From: Clostridia bacterium
GTDB taxonomy: Bacteria; Bacillota; Clostridia; Christensenellales; CAAEEZ01
Length of the DNA: 27,841 bases
Assembly (NCBI GenBank): GCA_900755035.1
Contig: CAAEEZ010000013.1
Span: 1 to 27,841 of the forward strand
Direction: 5' to 3'
Position numbers and translations under genes: made by a program. The notes beneath the pieces were generated by a model, which saw only the letters and a program-made list of their open reading frames with translations, searched no databases and had not been told where the DNA came from. Of this stretch, positions 15,262 through 24,092 are shown piece by piece; position 1 is the first letter of the stretch, and each line of letters starts with the position of its first letter.

Positions 15262-15954
15262 ATGCAATATTCAAAAGACGTAGAAAAAATGGTTTGCGTT
15301 AAAAAAGGCGCTAACCACGGACCTGCACCTATTCCTGAGGAAGGAAAATGGATACAAAGCAAGGAAATTAAAGATATCAGCGGTCTTACCCACGGCGTTG
15401 GTTGGTGCGCACCACAACAAGGCGCTTGCAAACTTACCTTGAACGTAAAAGAAGGTATTATTCAAGAGGCTCTTGTAGAAACCTTAGGTTGCTCTGGTAT
15501 GACTCACTCTGCCGCTATGGCTGCCGAAGTTTTGGTTGGTAAAACCATACTTGAAGCACTTAACACCGACCTTGTTTGCGACGCTATCAACACCGCAATG
15601 AGAGAGTTGTTCTTGCAAATCGTTTACGGCAGAACTCAATCTGCTTTCTCTGAGGACGGACTTGTTATCGGTGCCGGACTAGAAGACTTGGGCAAGGGCT
15701 TGCGTTCGCAAGTTGGTACTATGTACTCTACTAAGGCTAAGGGCGTTAGATACTTGGAAATGGCTGAAGGTTACGTAACCAGAATAGGTCTTGACGAGAA
15801 TAACGAAGTTATCGGCTACGAATTCGTACACCTTGGCAAAATGATGGAGGCTATTAGAAAAGGTACTCCTGCTGAGGAAGCATTGAAAAAAGCAACCAAC
15901 AACTACGGTAGATTTAACGAAGCGGTTAAGAAAATCGACCCTCGTGAAGAATAA
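15262..15954 (+). CDS. NifU/IscU-like iron-sulfur scaffold protein
   Basis: A 230-residue protein whose middle (about 45-110) matches the NifU N-terminal/IscU fold: a cysteine-bearing strand GWCAPQQGACKLTLNV, then the helix start TLGCSGMTHSAAMAAEVLVGKTI, equivalent to the YGCGSAIASS region of IscU. Cysteines are C12, C49, C56, C77 and C106; C77 corresponds to a cluster ligand. The N- and C-terminal extensions (about 1-40 and 150-230) are not part of ordinary IscU. No iscS/nifS or sufBCD is in the window. GGAGG site; the next gene's ribosome site overlaps this stop. Codons favour GCT, GGT and ATC, suggesting high expression. Confidence 0.75.
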   Translation: MQYSKDVEKMVCVKKGANHGPAPIPEEGKWIQSKEIKDISGLTHGVGWCAPQQGACKLTLNVKEGIIQEALVETLGCSGMTHSAAMAAEVLVGKTILEALNTDLVCDAINTAMRELFLQIVYGRTQSAFSEDGLVIGAGLEDLGKGLRSQVGTMYSTKAKGVRYLEMAEGYVTRIGLDENNEVIGYEFVHLGKMMEAIRKGTPAEEALKKATNNYGRFNEAVKKIDPREE

Positions 15955-15965
15955 TGGAGGTTACT

Positions 15966-16970
15966 ATGAGTATTACTTTTGAAGGATATGAAAGAAGAAT
16001 AGATAAAATAAACAAAGTTTTGGCTGACTACAAAATCGCTTCTCTTGAAGAGGCAAGGCAAATTTGTTTGGACAAAGGTATCGACGTAGAAGCAATCGTA
16101 AAAGGTATCCAACCTATCGCATTTGAAAATGCTGTTTGGGCTTACACTGCTGGTTGCGCTATCGCTATAAAGAAAGGTTGCACGAAAGCAAGCGACGCTG
16201 CCGAGGCTATCGGCGAAGGTTTACAATCTTTCTGTATTCCAGGTTCTGTTGCAGACCAAAGAAAAGTTGGTCTTGGACACGGCAACCTAGCAAGCATGCT
16301 ACTACAAGAAAATACCAAATGTTTTGCATTCTTAGCAGGTCACGAATCTTTTGCTGCTGCTGAGGGCGCAATCGGTATTGCTAAAACTGCAAACAAAGTA
16401 AGAAAAGAGCCACTAAGAGTTATCCTTAACGGTCTTGGAAAAGACGCTGCATACATCATCAGCCGTATCAACGGATTTACCTACGTAGAAACCAAATACG
16501 ACTACTACACCGGCGACCTAAAAGTTGTAAACGAAATTGCATTTAGCGATGGCGAAAAAGCAAAAGTAAGAGTATACGGTGCTGACGACGTAAACGAAGG
16601 CGTTGCTATTATGAGATTTGAGGACGTAGACGTTTCTATCACCGGTAACTCTACCAACCCTACTCGTTTCCAACACCCTGTTGCAGGTACTTACAAGAAA
16701 TGGGCTGTTGAAAACGGCAAAAAATACTTCTCAGTTGCTTCTGGCGGTGGCACGGGTAGAACTTTACACCCAGACAATATGGCTGCCGGTCCTGCTTCTT
16801 ACGGTATGACCGACACTATGGGAAGAATGCACAGCGACGCACAATTTGCTGGTAGCTCGTCCGTTCCTGCTCACGTAGAAATGATGGGACTTATCGGTAT
16901 GGGCAACAACCCAATGGTTGGCGCATCGGTTGCAGTTGCAGTTGCAGTACAAGAAAATATGACGAAATAA
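15966..16970 (+). CDS. GGGtGRT-family protein
   Basis: A 334-residue cytoplasmic protein with the family-defining GGGTGRT at 260-266. Other strongly conserved-looking parts are GLGHGNLASMLL, LAGHESFAAAEGAIGIAK and DNMAAGPASYGMTDTMGRMHSDAQFAGSSS. Cysteines are C34, C64, C72, C90 and C119. To my knowledge no biochemical role has been established for this family. I chose ATG 15966, not the ATG overlapping the upstream stop, because GGAGG (15956-15960) is 5 bases upstream. It is coupled to the NifU-like gene, so a shared role involving Fe-S or metal chemistry is a reasonable inference. Same codon preference as that gene. Confidence 0.85.
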   Translation: MSITFEGYERRIDKINKVLADYKIASLEEARQICLDKGIDVEAIVKGIQPIAFENAVWAYTAGCAIAIKKGCTKASDAAEAIGEGLQSFCIPGSVADQRKVGLGHGNLASMLLQENTKCFAFLAGHESFAAAEGAIGIAKTANKVRKEPLRVILNGLGKDAAYIISRINGFTYVETKYDYYTGDLKVVNEIAFSDGEKAKVRVYGADDVNEGVAIMRFEDVDVSITGNSTNPTRFQHPVAGTYKKWAVENGKKYFSVASGGGTGRTLHPDNMAAGPASYGMTDTMGRMHSDAQFAGSSSVPAHVEMMGLIGMGNNPMVGASVAVAVAVQENMTK

Positions 16971-17035
16971 GTATTAAGCCTTTAAGGTTTAATCAAACGG
17001 TTGCAAAATCTTATTGCATTAAAATACAAAAAATC

Positions 17036-17080
17036 AGACACGTCATTTTAGGTTTTCCTATACGGCGTGTCTATATTTTT
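17036..17080 (+). terminator. Terminator of the NifU-like/GGGtGRT operon
   Basis: AGACACG (17036-17042) pairs with CGTGTCT (17066-17072); inside is a second small stem TAGG/CCTA with TTTT loop. ATATTTTTAT follows. Confidence 0.7.
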
Positions 17081-17184
17081 ATATAAAAACTAATTTTTAC
17101 TATAAAAAATATAAGTGATATTTTAATACTGCGTAATTTTATAACTGCATAATTATAATACAAAATATAGTTTAGAAAATAAAA

Positions 17185-17215
17185 AGTCCGTGCTACAACA
17201 CGGACTAATTTTTTT
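17185..17215. terminator. Bidirectional hairpin terminator
   Basis: AGTCCGTG (17185-17192) pairs perfectly with CACGGACT (17199-17206) around a 6-base loop. A T tract follows on the plus strand (17209-17215) and a T-rich tail on the minus strand. On the minus strand it directly follows the gene remnant at 17214-17321. Confidence 0.8.
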
Positions 17216-17321
17216 AGGTTTTATCTACAAGTTTCAAAGTTGCTTCGTCCATTTCACCGTTAAAAAAGCAATCTAGCACTTGCTTAAAAATCGTATCCTC
17301 CCCTGTGCTAGCATTAGCAAC
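17214..17321 (-). pseudogene. 3' remnant of an unidentified gene
   Basis: An open stretch of 35 codons ends in TAA immediately before a terminator. The residues look protein-like (TIFKQVLDCFFNG then EMDEATLKLVDKT). There is no start codon with a usable ribosome site, and an in-frame TAA lies directly before it. Upstream (17322-17640) the DNA is AT-rich with frequent stops in all minus frames. I read it as the surviving C-terminus of a decayed gene. Its family is not recognised. A very short peptide gene starting at a rare ATT after GGGGAGG is a weak alternative. Confidence 0.4.
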
Positions 17322-17640
17322 TTAAACCGACGTTTTGAGTTTGCTGTAATATAATATATATAATATAACTATAATGTAATATCTATATATCTTAATCTAA
17401 TTTTCCTTCTATCACTCGTTATATTTTTTATATATAATTTTACTACGCTTTGCATTACATCGCATACAGGCGATTTTTAGCGGTATTATCCGTTTGTTTT
17501 ACGTAAAGACGTAACTTACAGTAGTACACTTCGTTCAAATTTAGATATGCAAAATTTTTTGCATAATTCCTAAAAATCAATTAGGTTTATTTACTAATAC
17601 AAGCAGAATTAAAAACCATTAAAATTTACTATAAGCAAAA
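17322..17640. other. AT-rich gene-free stretch
   Basis: No convincing reading frame, RNA gene or promoter is visible. It holds TATA-rich runs (about 17347-17390) and one hairpin-forming 18-mer at 17547-17564 (ATGCAAAA / TTTTGCAT) without a clear role. Confidence 0.6.
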
Positions 17641-17664
17641 AAAGAAGGGCGTTTGCCCTTCTTT
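17641..17664 (-). terminator. Terminator of the large lipoprotein gene
   Basis: Perfect 10-bp stem AAAGAAGGGC/GCCCTTCTTT around loop GTTT, followed on the minus strand by TTTTGCTT, 17 bases after the stop codon. Confidence 0.85.
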
Positions 17665-17680
17665 TATATTGCGTTTAATT

Positions 17681-20600
17681 TTAGAAATTATTTGAGTTTG
17701 GTACCCACTCTTCAAATGCTTCAATAGTGATTGACCAATACTTAGAACCATATTTGTCCGTTTTATACACCACGTCCACAAAATCCATAAGGTCGTTCAA
17801 ATGTAATTGGTTTTGCAATTTGGTTTTGCCTGATACACTATCAACCACCACTTTTTTATCAACCCTTGTACCTGCTATTACCCAGGTTCTTCTATGAGGT
17901 GATTTTTGCGCAGAATAATTTGAAGTCATATCTTTTATTTCCGTAGCAGTTGGATTAGTAATAACGTGGTCTCTTAGCATCTCTGCCTCGGTAAACGTTT
18001 CGCTTATCAATATTTCTGTTGGTACGCCGTACGTTTGATATATCTTATCATCAGGGTTTTGTTTATATTTGTATTCAATATAAACCTTTTCGATATTTCC
18101 GCCGTTATTTGCAGTCATTTCTTGCCAAGTTGCTTGAACTCTTGCGTCGTAGATAAATGCAGGAGCTCCGTTTATCATTTGTTTTTTAGGCATTGCTGCA
18201 CCATTAAACTCGAAATTCATATTATTTCCTAATGGCAAGTGCTCTTTTGTTTTCCAATTTACCCCAAGAATCGTGCCTTTATTACTTTCATATGTCAACC
18301 ATTTTTGCTCGTACTTTTGGGTATTTGGATTGTACTTAACCACAACCTTAACGTTTTCGTAAGGATATTTTACGGATTCGTCAAATTTGTTTAGTCTAGA
18401 TGCGGTTGCAACGTTGTTACCACTAGCAATATAAGTAGTATTAAAGTAAATAGGAATTCTTTCATAGCCCTGTTCTACTTCCATATCTATTACATACTTA
18501 TTAGTTGCGCCATCGCCACCCATCAATCTGCCATTTAGATTTTTAGCATATTCAAATGGCCTTTTCTTGATAGTGTCAAAAATACTATCAATACATTTTC
18601 CATCAGGTGTTATATAGGTTTTACGCAATACGTAACCTGTTTTGATGCCATCTTTGGATTCTAAAACCAAATTGTGCTTCGTTATATCAGCCAAATCGTT
18701 TTCAAAGTAATCATTGACGCCGTAGGTTGCCGTTTTGTTAACGTTGCCATTTTCGCCCATATAGTTAACGTTGATAACGATTTGAATATTGTTTGTATCA
18801 ATACACTCATATACGTTTAGTTCTGTTTCGTAATGATATCCGTTCATTTCGTCGTTAAGCAAGGTCAATTCGCTTTCCTTATAATTATTGTACCTACTTG
18901 CGACTATGCCGCTATCGATAGTATCCATATCGCCCTTAGTTAACGACCAAGTTATAACGTTATCATCACTTAAATCCGGATTATAGTTGATAGGATTTAA
19001 GATAATTTCGTTAGGATTCAATATATACTTAAAGCCCTTATTATATCCAATATATTTTTCTACGTCTAATATAGAACCATCACGACGAACGTAATTTATC
19101 TTTGTTTTTACAGGTATCCATTGCGCATACAATTTAACCGTAGTACCGTTTACTATAATATCACCCTCGGCTTGTACCTTAAAGTCATCAGCGCCTAGCC
19201 AAACCTTGTTTACGGCAATATCCTTCTCTCTTAAATCCGACACGTCTTTGTATGCGTAATAGATTTTATCCGTTGCAAAATTTGCATTAGGTTTAGTTGC
19301 CCAGCCGTTAAATATGTAGTCCTCTCTTGACGGTTTACCTTGGTCAACAGGGTCTACCTTTTGATTCTTCGTAAAGTAACCTCCATTAGGGCTGTACATA
19401 TCAACTGCCTTATCGCCAATATACGTTTCAATTAAAGTATCACCCCTAGTTACTGAACCGTTAAACAAGCCACCATTAGCGTCTAACGTTAACGCTTTTT
19501 TCTTATAATATTTTTCTGCAAAGATAACGGTATCTTTCTTTATCGGTCTAGGCAATTCTTTAACACTAAATTCTATATCGTTTTCAACAATATAAATTTT
19601 GTAATCATATTCTTCCTTATTATTAATACCATCAAACAATAAGGTCATTATTTTGTCTATTGTTAGATCGGCGTCGGTTTTAGCGTCAAATATTCTCTCT
19701 ACGTTACCAACGTATTCGCTATTTTCCACCCCATCTATCATTAGCGTTACCACAAAGTTAATTGGTGTCCAATTTGCTTTTAACGTACAATCTTTTGTAA
19801 TAGGCTCTTTATTATCCTTTACGTATACATCGCCCGTTTTTTCGCTTAATATCCATTGCTTATCACTAACTTGCTCGTAAAATGCTCTGTTAAGAACAAT
19901 CGTATTAGGTATTTCAAACCCAAAATATCCAGCATTAACACTTATAGTAGTAGAATTAGTAACGTATCCGTGCGAATCGGTTACGGCAAACGTTCCTCCA
20001 TTGGCGTCCAGCGTTACGTTAAACTCCACAAATTTTGGATATACAACTAGCACGTTACCATTTGAAATATCTACGATATCTTCACTTACTTTGGTAGTTT
20101 CGTCAAATACTTGTTCTAATCCCTCTTTGTCGATAAAATACCAACCTTTTACAAAGTTTACGTTACCTACTTGTAGCGGACTAGTATATGCGTAAATTTG
20201 ACTGCCTGCTATAATACCGTTCTTATCGAAAGAATTTGCTATTTCCTTACCTACTTTGTAAATTATAGTGTTTTTAGATGCATATTTATCTAGCACCATA
20301 TATCTAATCGTAAACGGCACGTACTTAAATTCAGCCACGAATCTCATATCTTCGGTTACGTACGCTCCGTTTTGAACAAAAGTAGTAAAGCTGGTTCTAA
20401 CTCCACCTATCGACGCATACCAATCGTCGAACACGTAATACTTTTCTTGTCCGGCTTCTACGATAGGGGCTAATTCCTTTTGCTTATTCCTTATCAAATC
20501 AATTTGCTCTTTGGTTAGTGGCTTATTGATAGAACCTTTAAATACTGCTTGCTCTTCAATAAATTGATTCATTCCATTTTTATCAACGAAAGTTGCCGAG

Positions 20601-22507
20601 TGTTCAACTACTTCGAATACTGGCTTAATAGTAATATTACCAAGTATCTTGTAGTCATTAGTAAATGTAACACCATTGTATTCTTCGCCGAGCGGGTTAG
20701 AAGCTACCACCCATTTTACAAACTTATAACCGTTCTTTTGAGCCGTAACACCGTTAATGGAAGTATCGTTTTTGAAACTCGTATAGTACACTTCCTTTCC
20801 GTTACTAATAATTTCGTCAGCAGAATGTTCTATCGTTACCGTCAAATCTCTTCTTAGTTCAAATTTAGGCTCTAAATTTATTTTATTTTTGCCTACTATT
20901 TCTAAGGCCTTACCACTAACGGTTTTAATTACGCCGTTCTCTACTTTTAGCACTGTTTCTTGCGTAGCAGTATCTACAAAACCAACCAAAGTATATTGTT
21001 GTTTTAACAATTCTCTTTCTTTTGCTAATTGCGCTTCCGTCTTAATAGCTTCGTTTAGCAAAGGAACGTCAATACCAGGATAAACGAAATACATTCCACC
21101 AATAATTCTATTAAAATCGCCGGCAACTGAATTATCGTTAATATTTTTCAATATATTGTTTAATTCGTCAAGAGTAAATGCCCAATAACTACTTGGCGAA
21201 GACAAATTAAAGTATTGATTTTCTTTTACTTGGAAAACGACCCTTTTTACCACGTTTTCAAATACGGCCTTTATTTTAACGGTTTCGCCTTCTTGTACTT
21301 TTACTTGATGACTTGTAAAATCTACCGAATCGCCAAGTATTACGTTCATATCTGCATAATTTGCCTCGTAAACCCAGTCTACGACTTCCTTGTCATTTGG
21401 CAAACCTATTTCTGCTAGGGTAGGTTTTACGTTTAGAATCGTACCATAATCGTATTCGTACACTTTAATAGGTTTTGGATTACCGTCTACGTAATATTCA
21501 ACGGTGCACTTCCTAAGTTTAGTAGCGCACTCTATTCTTTCAATATCGTCAAATTTTTCTCTATCTACAAACTTCTTATCAGTAGGAATTCCACTTTCAT
21601 TAAGTTCATAGCCATTTTCGTTATATAAAACCCTTTCGCCCGTTTTTGTTACTAATCTCCACTCCTTAAAAATATGTCCGTCAGGAATGTTCGGCTTAGG
21701 CATTACCCTAACACCGTTTTCAATTATGAAATCCTCGTCTTTTAATAAGCCCACTTTATTTTTTGCAGTGCTAAAATCAAGTGCGCCCTTAACTACACTT
21801 ACGTTTGCAATTACAAAAGTGCCGTGAATAAAGTTAAAGTCTGTTTTGATTGGCACAAGTTTCGTATACAATTTATATACATATACGTCATCTTTATCTT
21901 TTTTTGCTTTTTCGATGTAATCAGCCACTTTTACAGTGGTTTCATAACTAAACAAATCGCCTTGTTCATCTCTAAACACCCAGTTAAACTTATCCGACTC
22001 TAACTTGCCAGCAGTTTCGTATTGTTGTTCAATAGCGATTTTTTGGTCGTTGATTTGTTTAGGTTTTATTTTGCTTTCCTTGTACAAGTCGTCAAACTTA
22101 AACAACAAATTTGCATTGCCGTTTGTATTTTCGTAGAACTCAAACCTATATTTTCGTTTTGGCATCCACTTAGCATACAAAACAAGATTGCCTTCGTGTG
22201 GCCATCCAAACAAAAATTGGTCGGTACAAGCCTTGTCTCTAAACCAACCGCCAAAATCATACCCTTCGCGTATAGGGTCGCTTGGTTGAATTAACTTGTG
22301 CTTTCCTATATAGGTATTCACTTGATTAACCGTACCGTTTGGCACAAAAATAGCATCTTTTGCGTTTACGTCGTAAGTTACGGTGAAACTCTTAGTATTT
22401 TGATTTTGGAAATCTTGTATACTTGCGTCCTCTCCACACGCAGTAAGCAATGAAATCGAAAGTACTAAAAGTAGGCATAAAATTAGGACTTTTTTTAGGG
22501 TTTTCAT
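17681..22507 (-). CDS. Giant surface lipoprotein with InlB B-type repeats
   Basis: A 1608-residue secreted protein. Residues 1-23 form a lipoprotein signal peptide (KK, a hydrophobic core rich in Leu, lipobox LTAC) with Cys24 as the lipidation site. The rest is a chain of roughly ten degenerate units of 80-120 residues with InlB B-repeat (Listeria-Bacteroides repeat) hallmarks: a beta strand often reading LDANGG, then GYxFxGW, and a closing LYAKW/LKANW/LYAQW. Units near residues 45-115, 825-910 and 1010-1140 are the clearest; others keep only parts. The C-terminal 350 residues are less repetitive. No LPXTG or membrane anchor at the C-terminus, so the lipid is the likely anchor. Probably adhesive or structural; ligand unknown. 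I start at ATG 22507 (AGGAG 5 bases upstream). Monocistronic between terminators. Confidence 0.82.
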   Translation of the reverse strand: MKTLKKVLILCLLLVLSISLLTACGEDASIQDFQNQNTKSFTVTYDVNAKDAIFVPNGTVNQVNTYIGKHKLIQPSDPIREGYDFGGWFRDKACTDQFLFGWPHEGNLVLYAKWMPKRKYRFEFYENTNGNANLLFKFDDLYKESKIKPKQINDQKIAIEQQYETAGKLESDKFNWVFRDEQGDLFSYETTVKVADYIEKAKKDKDDVYVYKLYTKLVPIKTDFNFIHGTFVIANVSVVKGALDFSTAKNKVGLLKDEDFIIENGVRVMPKPNIPDGHIFKEWRLVTKTGERVLYNENGYELNESGIPTDKKFVDREKFDDIERIECATKLRKCTVEYYVDGNPKPIKVYEYDYGTILNVKPTLAEIGLPNDKEVVDWVYEANYADMNVILGDSVDFTSHQVKVQEGETVKIKAVFENVVKRVVFQVKENQYFNLSSPSSYWAFTLDELNNILKNINDNSVAGDFNRIIGGMYFVYPGIDVPLLNEAIKTEAQLAKERELLKQQYTLVGFVDTATQETVLKVENGVIKTVSGKALEIVGKNKINLEPKFELRRDLTVTIEHSADEIISNGKEVYYTSFKNDTSINGVTAQKNGYKFVKWVVASNPLGEEYNGVTFTNDYKILGNITIKPVFEVVEHSATFVDKNGMNQFIEEQAVFKGSINKPLTKEQIDLIRNKQKELAPIVEAGQEKYYVFDDWYASIGGVRTSFTTFVQNGAYVTEDMRFVAEFKYVPFTIRYMVLDKYASKNTIIYKVGKEIANSFDKNGIIAGSQIYAYTSPLQVGNVNFVKGWYFIDKEGLEQVFDETTKVSEDIVDISNGNVLVVYPKFVEFNVTLDANGGTFAVTDSHGYVTNSTTISVNAGYFGFEIPNTIVLNRAFYEQVSDKQWILSEKTGDVYVKDNKEPITKDCTLKANWTPINFVVTLMIDGVENSEYVGNVERIFDAKTDADLTIDKIMTLLFDGINNKEEYDYKIYIVENDIEFSVKELPRPIKKDTVIFAEKYYKKKALTLDANGGLFNGSVTRGDTLIETYIGDKAVDMYSPNGGYFTKNQKVDPVDQGKPSREDYIFNGWATKPNANFATDKIYYAYKDVSDLREKDIAVNKVWLGADDFKVQAEGDIIVNGTTVKLYAQWIPVKTKINYVRRDGSILDVEKYIGYNKGFKYILNPNEIILNPINYNPDLSDDNVITWSLTKGDMDTIDSGIVASRYNNYKESELTLLNDEMNGYHYETELNVYECIDTNNIQIVINVNYMGENGNVNKTATYGVNDYFENDLADITKHNLVLESKDGIKTGYVLRKTYITPDGKCIDSIFDTIKKRPFEYAKNLNGRLMGGDGATNKYVIDMEVEQGYERIPIYFNTTYIASGNNVATASRLNKFDESVKYPYENVKVVVKYNPNTQKYEQKWLTYESNKGTILGVNWKTKEHLPLGNNMNFEFNGAAMPKKQMINGAPAFIYDARVQATWQEMTANNGGNIEKVYIEYKYKQNPDDKIYQTYGVPTEILISETFTEAEMLRDHVITNPTATEIKDMTSNYSAQKSPHRRTWVIAGTRVDKKVVVDSVSGKTKLQNQLHLNDLMDFVDVVYKTDKYGSKYWSITIEAFEEWVPNSNNF

Positions 22508-22666
22508 AATCTCTCCTAGCAATATAACGTTTTATTTTACCGTTCAATCGTATAATATATGTAATTATACAACTATAATTTATCATAAAACTCGCCTTAT
22601 ATCAATACTAACGCTACATTTTTATTGAAAAATCTATTTTTTTTATATATATTTATATATAAAAGC

Positions 22667-22695
22667 AAAAAACGAGGAATAAATCCTCGCTTTTT
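22667..22695 (-). terminator. Terminator of the perR-dfx-rbr operon
   Basis: CGAGGA (22673-22678) pairs with TCCTCG (22684-22689), extended by A/T runs on both sides after one mismatch; on the minus strand TTTTTT follows. The rest of 22508-22734 is AT-rich and shows no gene. Confidence 0.82.
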
Positions 22696-22734
22696 CCGTC
22701 TATTTTATTAAATTGTCATGAGTTTGTTATTTTT

Positions 22735-23274
22735 TTAGAATTCGTCGGCTACTACTTCAAAATACGCTTGCGGATGATTACAAACGGGACATATTTCAGG
22801 AGCGTTTTTAGAGATAACTACGCAACCGCAATTAGAGCATCTCCACACAGTTTCCTTGTCCTTGTTAAATACCTTACCTTCTTTTACAAGACTAGCAAGT
22901 TTGGAATATCTCTCGTCGTGTTCTTTCTCAATATTTGCTACTCCTCTAAATCTTGCCGCAATCTCGTTAAAGCCTTCCGCCTCTGCCTCGTCTGCCATAC
23001 GTTTGTACATATCGGTCCATTCGTAATGCTCTCCTTCGGCTGCCGCAATAAGGTTTTGATAAGTATCGTCAATCTTTCCACCGTTTAGTTCCTTAAACCA
23101 CAATTTAGCGTGTTCTTTCTCATTATTTGCGGTTTCCTCAAAGATTTTTGATATTTCTACGTAGCCGTCTTTTTTCGCTTTGCTTGCAAAAAAAGTATAT
23201 TTGTTGCGCGCCATACTTTCGCCAGCAAACGCTTCTAATAAATTTTTTTCAGTTTTACTTCCCTTTAATTCCAT
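22735..23274 (-). CDS. rbr: Rubrerythrin
   Basis: Cytoplasmic peroxide reductase of anaerobes. The N-terminal ferritin-like domain (about 1-135) carries the di-iron ligands Glu19, Glu52-x-x-His55 (EKEH), Glu80 or Glu82, and Glu116-x-x-His119 (EKEH). The C-terminal rubredoxin-like domain has C146/C149 (CSNCG) and C162/C165 (CPVCNH). 179 residues, normal length. It follows desulfoferrodoxin by 21 bases and so is controlled by the Fur-type operator: superoxide becomes peroxide through Dfx, and the peroxide is reduced by Rbr. Confidence 0.97.
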   Translation of the reverse strand: MELKGSKTEKNLLEAFAGESMARNKYTFFASKAKKDGYVEISKIFEETANNEKEHAKLWFKELNGGKIDDTYQNLIAAAEGEHYEWTDMYKRMADEAEAEGFNEIAARFRGVANIEKEHDERYSKLASLVKEGKVFNKDKETVWRCSNCGCVVISKNAPEICPVCNHPQAYFEVVADEF

Positions 23275-23295
23275 AGCGATTTCTCCCTAATTTTT

Positions 23296-23673
23296 TTATT
23301 TTACGATAGTTTTCCAAAGACCGTGCAAGTTGCAGTATTCGTATACTTCTACGCCTTGACTAGCGTCAACGATAAAATCTGCAATAGGCGACATAGTTTC
23401 GTCAAGGTCCACCCTTTGTGCCTTTTTGCCGTTGACTACTACGATAGTTTGAATTAAATGTTCCTTAGTCATTGGGTGCAAAACACTGCCTACCTCCACG
23501 TGTAATTTATCTCCTTGCAAAGTAGCAACAGGTACGTGTTTTTCGGTTGCAGCATCGGTTACGTTAGCAGTTAAAACCTCCATTCTTTCGCCACAACATA
23601 CAACGGGAACGCCCTTATCTACCACAAAGTCCACCAAGTTTCCACAATGTTTACATCTTGCAAATTTAATCAT
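23296..23673 (-). CDS. dfx: Desulfoferrodoxin (2Fe superoxide reductase)
   Basis: Reduces superoxide to hydrogen peroxide without releasing oxygen. 125 residues with both iron centres: the desulforedoxin-like centre I uses C7, C10, C26 and C27; the catalytic centre II uses H46, H66, H72, C114 and H117. Glu44-Lys45 before His46 is the EKH triad whose lysine attracts superoxide. AGGAGG site; the ATG overlaps the end of the regulator gene by 8 bases, so the two are translationally coupled. Confidence 0.97.
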   Translation of the reverse strand: MIKFARCKHCGNLVDFVVDKGVPVVCCGERMEVLTANVTDAATEKHVPVATLQGDKLHVEVGSVLHPMTKEHLIQTIVVVNGKKAQRVDLDETMSPIADFIVDASQGVEVYEYCNLHGLWKTIVK

Positions 23674-24052
23674 TTTCTCCTCCTAAACAGTCTTTGCATA
23701 TTCCGCTAAAGACAAAATCGTGATTTAATATTTTATGTCCGGTGATTTTTTCTACCGTTATATCTATGTTTTCTTGCTCCGGATAATACAAGTCGTACAC
23801 TTTTTTGCACTTAGTACAATAAAAATGAAAATGCTTTTTCACGTCGGCGTCGTACCTGTCGCTATCTCCAAGCCCCGTTAGTTTTTGCACCTTGCCCTCT
23901 TCCACAAGTTTTGCAAGATTTCTGTACACGGTTGCAATACCTATCGTAGAATTAGTTTTTAGCATCTTTACGTACACTTCCTCTGCCGTCATATGAGTAG
24001 GGTTTTCGTAAACCACTTCGTATATATTATCCTTTACTTTCGTATAGTTCAT
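23666..24052 (-). CDS. perR: Fur-family regulator, PerR-like
   Basis: A 128-residue metal-dependent repressor. The winged-helix part has IGIATVYRNLAKLVEEGKV (37-55). Sites matching Bacillus PerR are all present: H20, D68, H74, H76 and D87 for the regulatory metal, and C79/C82 with C119/C122 for structural zinc. Asp at 87 (KVYDLYYP), not Glu, favours a peroxide-sensing PerR. Compared with PerR about 15-20 N-terminal residues are missing; the start is nonetheless firm, with AGAGGA before the ATG and the operator just beyond. It heads the dfx-rbr operon and probably represses itself. Fur remains possible. Ends in TGA, rare in this window. Confidence 0.88.
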   Translation of the reverse strand: MNYTKVKDNIYEVVYENPTHMTAEEVYVKMLKTNSTIGIATVYRNLAKLVEEGKVQKLTGLGDSDRYDADVKKHFHFYCTKCKKVYDLYYPEQENIDITVEKITGHKILNHDFVFSGICKDCLGGEND

Positions 24053-24066
24053 ATATCCTCTCTAAA

Positions 24067-24081
24067 TGATAATGATTATCA
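24067..24081 (-). promoter_or_regulatory. Fur/PerR-type operator, perfect 7-1-7 inverted repeat
   Basis: TGATAAT-G-ATTATCA, an exact inverted repeat identical to the Bacillus Fur box consensus. It lies just after the predicted transcription start and 14 bases before the regulator's ATG, a position that would block transcription of perR-dfx-rbr. Confidence 0.93.
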
Positions 24082-24092
24082 TTTTCAATTAA

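Noticed and set aside
17547..17564. Hairpin-forming palindrome-like 18-mer
   Set aside because: It is AT-rich, has no T-tract placement relative to a gene and no similar site elsewhere in the window; probably chance in AT-rich DNA.
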